A stretch of 64,000 nucleotides of DNA, from contig CAIIXF020000007.1 of assembly GCA_903813345.2 (NCBI GenBank), forward strand, positions 6,081,730 to 6,145,729, written 5' to 3'. Position numbers and translations under genes: made by a program. The notes below the pieces were generated by a model. The model made no database searches. It was not told the origin of the DNA and saw only the letters and a program-made list of their open reading frames with translations. Origin of the DNA: Owenia fusiformis (taxonomy: Eukaryota; Annelida; Polychaeta; Sabellida; Oweniidae). Positions 11,025 through 23,713 of this stretch are shown here, piece after piece; positions within the stretch are counted from its first letter, which is position 1; each line of letters starts with the position of its first letter.

Positions 11025-13952
11025 GCAAAAGCTTTTTACACAACACTAATAGTGTTAATATCGTTCCCTGAAAGACACCCGATCCAATTGTATCTATGAG
11101 TCCACACCATGCTGCTAAAAGTGGGACCCTGGTATTTAAAAGAAATGCTGTGTTATTGACTGAACGACAATGAAACTATTTGACATATGACTTAGATGAA
11201 ATCAAGGAACCGCTTTAGTCACCAAGTTGATAGATCAAACGCAGCCTCTGTGTATAAATTGCACTTACAGGGTATATATACTGTATTTTTATTCCCAAAT
11301 TCAAAATGATTTCAGAATCCGTAACCCGATACGGTAATAAGGTCCACATGTTTTTCGTGAAAGGTATCATGAATGGGAAATGGAAGCTATAACAAGTACG
11401 TAGCACTGGTGAATCCAGCCCCACTCCACCTTAGGTGGGCAAAGGAAAAAATGTCAGGCCAAAAGTTTGTAGGGCCTCATTAGTGGGCCATTTTGGGCAT
11501 AACTAGGGCCAAATTATCAAACATGGGCCTTCAATTATCAAATCTGGGCAATTTGGGGTTTTAGGGGCCCAAAATATTTCATACTTGAAATGCGGGCGCT
11601 CCCTTGTTAGCTTCTGGATCCGCTAGTGCGTAGGCTTTTAGGGCTTTACTAAGAGTATAACAAAGACTATATAGTTAAATCGTAAAACAAGCAAAAAAGA
11701 AAAATGCTTTGGTAGCCAATAGATTAATAAATCCCTTTAGGCATATGGTTAAGAACCCATCTTGATCGTTTCCACTTTCGACGTCCTTGGTCGGTTGACA
11801 ATTAATGGATTATTTTATCTTTCGGATTTCTACACAATCAGTTCTGTGATTTAAGGACAATGCCATTATTTATTTATTTATAATTGGGAATATGAGAAAA
11901 ATATTCGTGCCTTGCAGCATTTATTAATTCTATATATCTATCAAACACGTTCCGTAACAACGAGGAATATTTGTAAAAGTGAAAATTAAAATATGTTTGT
12001 TAACCTTGGTAATGATAAACGATATATCGGAAATAAGTTTTGGAAGAGTACCATCAAAAATATTAGCGAATAAACATTAATTCTGAATCATTAGTTTTGC
12101 TATGTTGTTTTTCTTGATACCCCATGCATCTAGACACTATTATTATACATTTCCTGATGTTTAACATTCTAACTGTACCGCAATGGCTTAAAAGGTTTTT
12201 AGAACCTAACATCTGAACGGAAACCGATGATTAAAGATTTAACGTAATTTTTATAGAGTGGTATGACTCAATACATATCCTGCAATTTATCTTAAGTTAT
12301 ACTTCTACTTGTTTTTCGTCGCTGTTTAAATATCATTTTTCTATAGTTCAATCGGACGAGGGGAATGTCTATTAGCTCATTTTTCATTTGAGTCAACTTT
12401 ATAATTATTGGACAATGCTTCACACGCAACAACTGTATACATTCAGCATAGCGTAACTGCTTTAAACCTTGTTTTGAGCAAAACAGCCAAACGTTGAAAA
12501 ACTTGTTTTAAAATATAAACCACTATACAATAAGCATCTACACAAACACTTATTAGATGTAAAGCGTACACCTATACGTATTTGAGACAATGAAAAATTA
12601 GCATATCGGTACAATGGCGTCATAGCGACTTTGAGGTAACACTTTAAATTATTACCAAGCTCCAAGGTAAAGCAATGTCACGTGGGATTAATATTCGCCT
12701 AGACAACGATCAAGAAAAACAATCTGAAAACAATTTTCTTCGCGCTAATTATATATCAGGGATTTATTTCTCGTGTTAGAGATTAATTGTAAAGGTACTG
12801 AGGAAGTATCATAATTTTTCAGACTTCTCCGGACAACACCAGCTATTTTTCTTTGATTGCGTGCGTACCTACAGACATCTTTCCTTTAATGTGAAAATTT
12901 CCATCCGTTATCACTGCTTTGTCGGTTACAGACGGTTACATTACACAAAACAATAGACTTCTACGAAGTCTAGTGAAACACGAGGACGGTTAATTTGATA
13001 GATTATAGGCTAAAATCGTCTCCTATAGATTTGTCATTATTTATCTAGAAAGTTGTCAAATGTTGGCAGATGACACTTTGATCGTTTCAATGATTCAATT
13101 TAATTGTCGATTTATCTGCATAATGTGAAGAATTTCTGAAGGCATGACTCCATTTCGATTTACTGCAAAGCTAAAAAGACTATGAATAATTATAATTTAC
13201 ATAAGTACGAAACTATCATTATCATCGCCATCTTGATATATCAATCATCCCGCAGATACAAAGACTACTTGTTATTCAGAAAACATCTGAGAAAATGTTG
13301 TTTTTCCCGATCGTTTGGAACGATAATGTCAAATGATCTTATATCTGATTGAAGATAATCCCTTAGCCCAATACCATTATCTGGACTTTCAATTAGCGGA
13401 GGGATACATATTTTTGCGGTGGTGTGTTTTCGTCCAGTACATTGATTGCATTACCTAACCTTACCCGTAGCATTTTTACTTCAAATAACAGCTCTAGACG
13501 GTTTGAGAGTTAATCCATAATGCTATCGGATAACAGCCATATTGATGGTGTTTATGATGGTCTCAAATGACTTATTTGATAACATAAACCGATTAGATAT
13601 CATTATTGATAATTCTCATGCAAATGACAATAATGATCAATTGAAAATATAATAGGATTTAACTAATTCCCTGTCCGAAGAAGATTTATATGTCATAAAT
13701 ATATTAAACATAATATTTTTCACAAAAATTAGCACGATCATTTGATTTACCGATTAATTATGTGCCGTTGGACTTTTTTCTGAACCCCAGTTAAACCCCT
13801 AACTAGTTCTCCAACCGTCAAGCTGTGCTAAATTGTTTTAAAAATCGAAAAATGGGTTGTGGTCGAGTAGAAGTGAAATGTCATAGCATAACATGCTAAT
13901 TCGTTCATAAGCAAACAGTCTTCAATACATAAACTTAGCTACTAACCCAAAC
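11025..13952. other. Non-coding stretch
   Basis: No supported gene. Bases 11430-11600 hold a degenerate run of gggcc-containing words; a similar tract of aatgggcct words is at 15270-15330. Open frames of 67-69 codons are not recognisable. Confidence 0.45.
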
Positions 13953-14640
13953 CCACCTATCACACCAAACTAGTTCTTACCCGTTCTTGCCAGGTCCTAC
14001 GAAAACGTCGTAAAACGGGCTCAAGTCAGTATAAATTTGTAAACTCACCCATTACTACTTACTACTGAAGTCTGAATCATCACTTTTTCCTGGCACATTG
14101 CTAATAATATGCAATGCTTCTTCAACACACACTCGTCGACATCCATAAGACGCCATTTTGTTACTGCAAAATTGTTGTAATAATTGATGAAAAACGAACT
14201 TTCCTTCGAAATTAACTCAATTTTAGTTTGTTCAGTGTAAAGTTCAAGGTCACATCTCAGAACGAGGCTAGGTGAGGGGAATCCCCTAATTTTCATATGT
14301 CTGCTTATTACAAATGTAAATAAACAATGAATGACGAGATGACCTCCTAGAATAATTCTACTTCAAACGAGTTGACCTTCTAATTGTTAATTGCCGTACT
14401 TCAAGGGACGCGTTGTAATGTTCTGCAATCGGATATCAATTGCAGTAAGTGTATATACCGACATAGTGCGACCTGAACGAACTGCGAATGATATGGTGTA
14501 TTGATGACTGTTTTGAACGGAGCAGCAATTATTTTTAGACATATTTCCCGACCACAGCCAGATTAAGTCCATTTTAATACGACTTTTTGTAGGATTGGAA
14601 AGAAAGGTTGAGAACTACCTTAATGTGACAGTGGGGTAAA
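13953..14640. mobile_element. Repeat-family element with ctatcacaccaaa termini, copy 1
   Basis: It starts with cctatcacaccaaactagtt followed by cctacgaaaacgtcgtaaaacgggct and ends with the inverted, more diverged form (ccgaccacagccagatt ... gtaggattgg). The internal block 14395-14600 (gggacgcgtt, gcgacctgaacgaactgcgaa, atatttcccgaccacagcc) is shared with 31130-31337 and, inverted, with 14650-14880. The short open frames here are not protein-like. Confidence 0.65.
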
Positions 14641-14644
14641 CGGT

Positions 14645-14885
14645 GCATCGTGTAACCCCCTATCACACCAAACTAGTTCTTTCCAGTCCTACGAAAAAGT
14701 CGTAACACGGGCTAAATCTGGCTGTGGTCGGGAAATATGTCTAAAATAATTAGTTAATCGTTTCTAAACAGTCTTAAATACGTCCATCTCATTCGCAGTT
14801 CGTTCAGATCGCACCATGTCGGTGTACACACTGATGTCCGATTGCACAACGTTGTATAGCGCGTCCCTAGTAGGGTTGAAGTACG
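14645..14885. mobile_element. Truncated inverted copy of the same family
   Basis: The stretch starts ccctatcacaccaaactagt and runs through tctggctgtggtcgggaaat to gcgcgtccctagtagg, the reverse complement of the family's right-hand block. It lies head to tail against copy 1, so about 250 bp here form an imperfect inverted pair with 14390-14640. Confidence 0.65.
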
Positions 14886-14894
14886 GCTGTGAAG

Positions 14895-15530
14895 CTCCAA
14901 GTGTTCTGGGCTACCCAAGTATTCCGACTCTTGCCGAAGTATTCTGACTTGGCCCAAGTATTCTGGGTTTACTTATTTTATCAAATACACTCGATACGGT
15001 GATTTTCAATTTCTAATATCAATTTTAGGTTTCTACAGAGATGACTGTTGAAATTAAGCTAATGAAACCACCTATAATGTGGCTGCCTCGTTCACAAAAT
15101 TCTTTCCATTTATTCATTTAAACTAATAGTATACACAATGGGTAAAGTAAAATCCCCGGCTGTTCGACTTTTGTACCATGGGACACTCCTGACCAATAGA
15201 ATATTTAGACAGAATATATCAATATAATTAGGCTGGGTCTCAATTTCAGGAACATACCTCATTTTTGGAAAATGGGCCTTTAGAAAAAATGGGCCTAGAT
15301 TTTAAAAATGGGGTCCATATTTTTAAAAATTGGGTCGAAACTTTCAACGAGACAACCTTTTAGGACTCTCTTTTTTCATCCTAGCATTTTTCCAGCAAAG
15401 TTTTATTTTTTGAACCCTCTCTTGTGAATTATAAGATATTATAAAATTAGCGATCTCGGAACACTTGGGTTGTCAGAACAGTTGGGCAAGAGTCAGAACA
15501 CTTGGGTAGCCCAGAACAGTTGGGCTTCCA
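14895..15530. mobile_element. Fold-back-like element with TIRs built of 14-20 bp words
   Basis: Bases 14895-14970 and 15455-15530 are inverted copies. Each arm is itself a run of the word cccaagtattctga / cccaactgttctg separated by short links (gggcta, ctcttg). The interior (15240-15350) contains runs of aatgggcct. No coding sequence was found. Confidence 0.6.
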
Positions 15531-17599
15531 CATACGGCAATTACGTTCCTGGGTGCTAGAGTGCTATAAAAGTATCAATTAATGTTGTAGTAGTTCTTTA
15601 TAACCCGAATGTGGCTATTCATTTTAGCAGAGCCTGTGGATGATTTAGGTATAAGATGCAAAGACAAGGGCTAGTCCACGGATAAACCGTTTTAATTTAA
15701 CGCAAGTAAAGACGACTGTATATAAAAACGTAATTCCAACATATTCTGATTGAAATGGACGTGTTTTGAAAATGCCCTCTTAAAAATCGACCCCAGAGTA
15801 TTTTGCATTTTTACGTTTCGAGTGCAGTTCCACAATCTCTTGATTAAATCATGGACTTCTATCCCGACTGTACAGTTTATACCGAGCTGTCCACAGACTC
15901 CACACGTTGTTCATAGTAAATTCAATTTATGAAAGCCCCGTGGAACAATGTTGGATCCACAGTCTGGCGGCCATTTTGGAGTTTTTTAAAATTAAATCTT
16001 GTCATCGCGATTCCAATTTAATACGAAGGAAAGTAGGTTTTGTCAAAATTTTGGAGGGAATTGTAGATCTTCGCACAGTAAGCTAGTAGATACCTTTATC
16101 AATTATTACTGAGCGACTCGTGTCTATCGACTTTTGTTTGTAATCTTTCCGACATCCTGGGAAAACATACTTTGTTTACCTAGTAACACACCCAAAGTTT
16201 AACAAAATATAGGATTAAATGGTGTTGCAAAGTCGTTCAAGCTCCGGCTATTTAACACATTTATCGCAAGATCAATTCTAGATAAAAGGTAGCGTACTAT
16301 TATTTATCTTATCAAATTCTAAGTTGATATCATTAAGGCTGCTTTTTTAACTGCTCACGGCGCAAGTCAATTCTCCGAAAAAGTAAAAAGAACGAAAAAG
16401 AACAACAAGTCCCTGCGGTGCAAATGACATGCAATTACAACTCATCCAAGCTCATTTACACAGCTAATTACGATGTGTCAAACTTCTCGGCTAATCGCGT
16501 GTGTCAACTGCGTTGGCTAGTTGCTAGTGCACTTCAGGAGTTCGATTACAATAGTATTACAAATAATATTTGATCCAGCCTTAATATAGCTAATTAGTAC
16601 TATCCCGGGTGACTTATGTTGGAAACATTCTAGATAAGAAACTTACCTAGCAAAACGGATGTTGTGTAATGGCTAAGAAAATATAATATTCAATTCCTCG
16701 TGTGACATTGGAATGCATAAATACGTCACAAAATACTCCTACCTTGTCCTATCAAAATGGGCAATGTGTCATGACACATGTATTAACCAATCTGAAAAAG
16801 AGGAGTGATCACTCTGAACTACTACTCTCAGCACATTGTATTACACATAAACATGTTTTTAACATCATATCGTTGTTTCTAGTTACTGAATACACATTTA
16901 CGCTGATGTATTACTGTTTCTAAAAGCAACAAGAGTATTAGACACATGAAACGATACTATGGAACTACTTGCTCTGAACATTTTGTTTATTTTGTGCAGG
17001 TTCATTGCCACATTGATTGCCGTAGCATTTTGGTATTTTTGTAGTTTTAATAACTTTCACATAAACATTGGCTTATTCAAGGACTAGTATACATGGAGGT
17101 ACCCGAGCGCATTGCCGATATCATATAAGGAATGTAAAAACAAAGAAATCGAGAACATAACCTGGTCTATAGCATTTTTCACAGTACTCCTTTCGTACAA
17201 CTTCACTACGAATAATTATCAATAAATGAAGCCATTGTTCGTATACTGACAACAACAAAGACGGCGATTTTTAATAAAAAGTATACTTTTCTATAACATA
17301 GTGCGTTCTTTAACAACAAAGAACGCGGCCATATAAGTTAGATACGTGATCCCCACATATGGCTGATATGAGATATGATATTCCGTATGACACTGTGGAT
17401 GTCAGCAAATGCATTGACATATATCGCACATAATGCCACATTTCATACGTTGCGGTTGACGAAATAATGCAAAATTCAAAGAGGAAAAGGCTAAACTGTC
17501 AGCAGAACAAAACACATCCTCGCAAGATTTGTAACTATTTCTCTTAATTATCACTTGCCTTTCCTAGTATTTAAGAAGGTGTATCCTCGATTAAAAACA
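15531..17599. other. Non-coding stretch
   Basis: I see no exon with flanking splice signals that encodes a recognisable domain, and no strong repeat. The 60- and 73-codon frames at 15750-15932 and 16702-16923 are not recognisable. Confidence 0.4.
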
Positions 17600-17690
17600 A
17601 TACGGTATAGTCCATGGTATGACTTCCGAATATGAAGGATCCGTAGCACACTATAGCGCAGCAATATTTGAAGCAATATCTATGGAGGTG
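17600..17690. repeat. Short dispersed repeat, inverted partner at 22020-22110
   Basis: The words gtccatggtatga and tagcacactatagcgcagca-atatttga occur here and, in reverse complement with the same spacing, at 22020-22110. Both copies fall inside unrelated short open frames. It is a dispersed repeat of unknown type. Confidence 0.55.
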
Positions 17691-17914
17691 CATATGTCTT
17701 GATTCTTTTAAAATACCATTTGCTGGAAAAACTTCCGGCTTTCGGGTCGAAAAATGTCTTTCATCATAAGGGGTCAAAAAACGTAAATATTTTGATTCGA
17801 ACTTTTATACATTTTATAAGACTCCGACCGTGATTCTAAGCATTCGAACAAAAAAAAGATTATTGTGATGTAAAAATATACTTTAATTATACTGTGGATG
17901 TAAGTGTTTAATTA

Positions 17915-18296
17915 GTGTAATTACGCAAGTGTTTTTTTCAGATTTTGTCTGATTTTTCAAATATGAGCCAAGCAGATTTAACAAAAATTGTGTGGAATAT
18001 TTAGATAATTTATGAGTTGGAATATATTAGTTTTATTACCATTTAAAACATTTCATTACCACATGTTTTCCATATAATCGCAAGGGGTCAAACAACAAAT
18101 TATTGTTCATGTTTTATAGAACATAATACAATAACAAATAGGGATGATTTATCACTCAAAACCGCTTAAGTGTAAAATTAATTTTGTTAAAAAGTGAAAA
18201 AAATCCTAAAATGTTTTTTCAAATATCTATTTGAAAAAACATTTTAGGCTTTTTTTCACTTTTTAACAAAATTAAAACACACTTGCGTAATTACAC
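17915..18296. mobile_element. MITE with terminal and internal inverted repeats
   Basis: The ends gtgtaattacgcaagtgt (17915-17932) and its complement (18279-18296) are inverted with about one mismatch. The right half contains a hairpin with two 47-bp arms (18179-18225 and 18228-18274), a 2-base loop and one mismatch. There is no coding sequence. Confidence 0.7.
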
Positions 18297-21200
18297 AAAA
18301 AACCAAGAACGTTCCTCATGGTACTTAACTGTCCTTTAAAATCGCAAATGGATTTGGACTGCAAGCTTTTTCTTTTTGATGTACATCACTTTGTCAACAT
18401 GAACCAATAAAATCTATCGTTTTTCTCAATTTTTAACTTCCCCTTTGTTTTTCATTTGAATAAAATTGAAAAAGTCGACTCTATTGAAACATGAATTGAT
18501 GCGATCATGAAAAATGATGCTTAAGACGATAAGAAAATGATAACAGTTTTACTTGGGAAGAATTGATCATTAGGCTAGTTCACTATTCGTCCGCATGTCG
18601 ATTTTCACAAGACAATTAGAAACAAATGACAATGAGTTAGAAAGTTCACTTTAGGGACCGCTAACTTCACGAATCGACATTTTTGATATGTAGGATATAA
18701 CAAGCAGAACTGAGAAACAACCAGTGTGTATTTGTATCCAAATATGACCACGTTTATGTAAAATTTTCCGTCAAAACCCTGTCGTGTTTCACATTGTATT
18801 CTAAAAGAGAGATAAAAAAGAGAATAAACTAAGTATATGTACATGTACGTATTACGTCCGCAAAGTTTATATGCACTGAACACATCTTTTCTACATTCTT
18901 TTCACACCAACTTTACCCAAACATCGCACTGATTCATGAAACCAAGATTTACATTTTTAGATTGAATGACAATGGGATGACAGATGCCATGTCGTCAAAT
19001 TAATGTTTTGACACCCTTGGCATATGTTTTCTTTTTTTATCTCACATACCAGGTATGGTTCTTTGACTTGTTTTTACAATTTGAGTAATTTTTCCTTTGG
19101 GTTTAGCTTTTAATGCATGCTTAAACCAGTTGCGGGTTGACGCAGTGACGTTTTTCCTGCATGTATCACAACAGGACAACCATTTACGTCATATTGGAGT
19201 ACAAACATCATCTATCGAGATATGATCTGAAATGTCCCTTTAACATATTCCAATCAAGAAGCCGGTCCTTATTCTACTCGAGTCTACGTTATCAATTGAA
19301 ATATGATATTGATGTTCAGTCCAGTCCATTAAGGATGACGTACAGTTCAATCATAAAAATCATCTGCATTTATTGTTTCTCTTGACACCATTATCTGCGG
19401 AGCGCTTCGCCGATGACCCCCCCCCCCCCTCTCCCTCTCCAAGTTCCTATCACAAGAACCATTTTTCATGGCAACTGGAAGTGTTTTTATTACTATGCTT
19501 TGGTTTATTCTGAGATTTTTGTTTTAGTGGCTAAAATTTCCGCTTTAGAGAAACAAATTTCTTTCGTGTCAGACTCGATCCTTTTTCGGATTTCTGATTT
19601 CGCATCTCATAACTTTCGCTATCAAACTTGTTTCTTCTGATGTTTTGTTTTTCTTTGAAACTCTTGAAGTCTATATTTTTAGTGATCTACCCCCGGTTTT
19701 ATTTTTCGAAGAGGGGACAAATCATCTTGCTTTTGTTGCATCTATCGTCGCATGCGTATCTCGTGCTTTATGTTTCTGTAATGCTAGTTCAATTGGCGAT
19801 ATTTTTCAATGAGGAACGTAATTTTATGCCCTGCATGTCTTGATTTTTTTATTTTTCTATTCTCGAGCATTGATTACTTTTTGTTTTTCTTTGCATGTTT
19901 TGCAAAGAATTACGTTTCACGAAGGGAATAGTTTACATGAGATCGTAATAATGTATCGAGTAGTAGATCCGAGATCGTAATTAAAAAATAATAAGCAAAT
20001 AAACATCGTTGAAAAGCTATAAAATCTTTCATATTACAAATTAGAGATGCCTGTTTATGCTGTTCACCATTGAGAATGATGCATTCATTGAAAGGGAAAC
20101 TGATTCCAAACGTTAATAGACTTTATGATTGCACTCAGCAATCCCCGGGAATGCACTGAACGAAACAATATTCACAGAGGTTGACACATTTTGGGCTGTA
20201 ATGGTCTTCATAGTGATTTTTGTAGTAATTTTTTTTCGGTTAATTATGCTTATGGAAGTTCCAAATAACTTGACATCTGCTTGCATGTAACTTATTTTTG
20301 TAAAGACGTATAAAATGGAAAAGGTACGCTGAACAAAGAGAAAACTATTTAGCTGTTATCTTTTCAATGTCTATCAATTGATCGTTATGCGTAAATTACC
20401 GTAAAACTGTTATAAATGTGTTATCAGAGTATTGGTAATCATATATAATCAAATTAATCCATCTGTGATTTATACAAATGACTAATTTACTGCTTTGAGT
20501 TCAATGGTATAACCATGTCGATTTTCACGCATGTCGATTGTCACAGTTTCACACTATATTCGCTCATAGATGGGGTCGTGCTGGTTATTTCGTAAAATCT
20601 TTTCGTTAAAATAGAGTGGATATAATGTTTTCTTGAATAGTGTCCATCTTTACACAAGAATGCTGCCCATGTTTGAATTACATCTTGGTCGTTTTTCACA
20701 AGAAAAATGGTGAATTTTCAGAAATTTTCAGATAATGCTCATTATAATTCAATCACAATTATTATCACGATTTGAAATACGATGGTCTGATAAACTGAAT
20801 CAATGACTTGCTAACCACATATAACCTATTTTTCTCGGATTCCCCTCATGCCCCGTGGGTGTGTTTAATAACCATGTCGATTTTCACAGAATAAATTTTA
20901 CATTTACTTTATTGAGTCTATATATTCGGTAATAGGTGGAGATCAAATCCGGTGCTCTCATCACACTCTGAATATATGTTCTCTATGCCAGCATAACTAA
21001 AATCAAAAGATGCGACCATTTATTATTGAGATATGACATGTTTTCAAAAGCGTGTTGTCCTGTTACATTGACAATTTCACCGAAATTCACAATTTTGGAG
21101 CCAGAGCTACTTACAATCGAAACTATCAAAAAGTATGCTGACGTACTTCAGATAAAGGCATTCTATTTTAGAATACATAAAATGTTGAGCAAAAATACGT

Positions 21201-23713
21201 TTTGTTTCAGCTATGTTCAATTACATGAAAAATGCCTATTTTTAACAATTATTTGTTTTCACTGTTATATCAAATTAAATGTTACAGAGGTATTGAAATG
21301 TTCATATATTCCAAGGGCATGTCTAATAATCAATTAGAGTCATATGCAATCGAACGCCTTACAATTCCTCCTCGACGTTCCTTGTGGCTATCATCAAGTT
21401 TTCTAATGGTTGTTTCTTCTTTGACCTTACCGCTGGATCTATAAGCAGATTTTAGGAAGATAATGATAACCATTTTTCTCAATCATTCAGGAGTTCGACC
21501 AAGTCTTGGCGTTTTTTTATAAGCAACTGAGCTATATCTAACTACGAGAAAAATAATTTCCAGTTGTATTCCCAATTAGTCAAGGAAGAGCAATAGGCTC
21601 TCCTTTATTTTTAATGTTCACCGCTGAATAAGAGTCCATATCTCAAAACGAATTGAGACCTATTTTGTGAAAAACTTACATAATTTAAGCATTTGTAATT
21701 CTAATATAAAAGTGATTCATTTGTAGCATTAATCTTATTAATACCTGAGATACAATACAAAACGTCGATGCACTGATTACAAAATGTTTTGGTATTGATA
21801 AGAAAAATAACCTCAAACGTATAACTTAGAAACCTTGATCATATATTTAAAATAGTTTTGTATTATTTTCTGTTACATTGTGTTCTCCAAATTGTGAAAA
21901 ATTGGGATTTTATTTTTTGGTAATTGTTTTACCTCTGTTAATGGGAGGCATAATTCACCCTAAAAGCCGGAAGTATATTAAACGGTTATAATAAAAATTA
22001 TTAGGGAACATATGTAGGTATGTTAATGTTAGGTCAAATATCGCTGCGCTATAGTGTGCTACCATCTCCTTTATTAGACGTCCTAGAGATTTCATACCAT
22101 GGACAAACTTCTTAAAACCTGAAGTGAAATCAAAACAGTATCTAACTGTTGTGCTTTTATATATTTTCTGAAATAAAAAGTAAATAGACACTAAAAGACA
22201 CTAATAGACACACAAAAATAAACACTACAACCACACAGATAAATTAGCACGAGGATATGCCAAAGGAAAAACAGAACATTGTGATTTATTGTACATCATT
22301 ATTGTTCTTTTTATTGTACATATCAGGAGTGTATGTTACTTTTATTGCGTGTGATCAGACAGTGTTTTACAGTGGATCGTTATTTCACAATTAACACTTA
22401 CCTCTCTGGGAATATTTTAATATACAAAGTGATACTAAACATTCGATCCATCTCTATAAAGAGCGATTGATTTATCTTCTAACCAGATATATTCGCTTCT
22501 AATAATCATTTTTGAAATGATTCAATCACAGTATGGGTCATTTTAAAGCAATTATAAAAACGATTAGGAGAATTTGGGAGTATAACTTTTTAATAGTTAT
22601 CTTCAAGAGGCTGATTTGACTGTCTATTTGCCGTGATTAATGGTGGTCATTTATTTAAATCGCTGAAGTCGTAAGACATCTTCATGTCGAGATTCTGAAG
22701 GCTTGCCAGACTGATTATTCCAATTGATTTCATCTCTGTAATTATTACAAAATACAGAGATTGAATGCATACGAGATGGAAACATCAAGAGATCTTTACC
22801 ATAAAGAGGTTCCCATGAAATATAATAGCAACCCTAAAGATACGGCGCTTCAGTACTTCATAGTGGTTCCCTTATTGCCCCAAGTGGTTCCCTAGTATGC
22901 CCTAGCGTTGCTTTAGTTCTCCATAGGATATATCTAGTTCAATTAAAAATGAGCATGTGATCTCGAGGGGGGGGGTACCAAGACTAGGGAGAGGTACCAA
23001 GAAGAAAAAATGAAGAGGCTAGTGTAGACAAAGCTGACAGTAAAGACAGAAATATACAACCCTTAACTAGAGGGAGGACAGGACGTGTGAATAATATGTT
23101 TTATTTGGTTTGATTTTGAAGTTAGAAACGACCAGAAGAAGAAGTCTTGCATCAACATTACTTTTATTTTTTGTAATATCTAAAAATGCCTAAAAATGTT
23201 TCACCTGCGGGATGAAATTGCAATAACAATTTATATCCACAATATTACTCAAAATTGGTGTTATTACACACTGTATGATGGAAATGGATAGACTATTATC
23301 AACACTGGGTCGGAGGGCAAAATGTTTGAATGAAACTAATATGGATAAAATGTATCTATCAGAAGTTATTTGTTTTGAATGGTAACGAATTACAAAAAAC
23401 AGCAGAAAAATAACCTGGCATTCTCAGAGTTCAAAGATCAGTGTTATTCAAGTTTAAATAGCTCACATCATCGACTACTTGCTGAACTGTCAGGAAACTT
23501 AGCTGCAGCCTCAATGAACACATTGTACTGTATTCTTAAAGTTTATAATACACGCAACGATACCACAGACAGCTTTCCTACCAAAATAAAAAAGCTATGA
23601 ACCAGTAGCTACGATTGTAGCATTTGCTGAATGAAACGTGATCGTAAATATATGAATCCATACACAGCGCCTAATAATAGAACAGATATAGTCGATTTTA
23701 GAATTAACTTTGG
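18297..23713. other. Non-coding stretch with scattered short repeats
   Basis: No supported gene. The word catgtcgattttcac occurs near 18594, 20516 and 20875; the last two are about 360 bp apart and are each followed by a tatattcg...gatggggt / tatattcg...ggtggaga match, so they are a loose direct repeat. Homopolymer runs occur at 19418-19430 (C) and near 22966 (G). The 103-codon frame at 21026-21337 is unrecognised. Confidence 0.4.
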
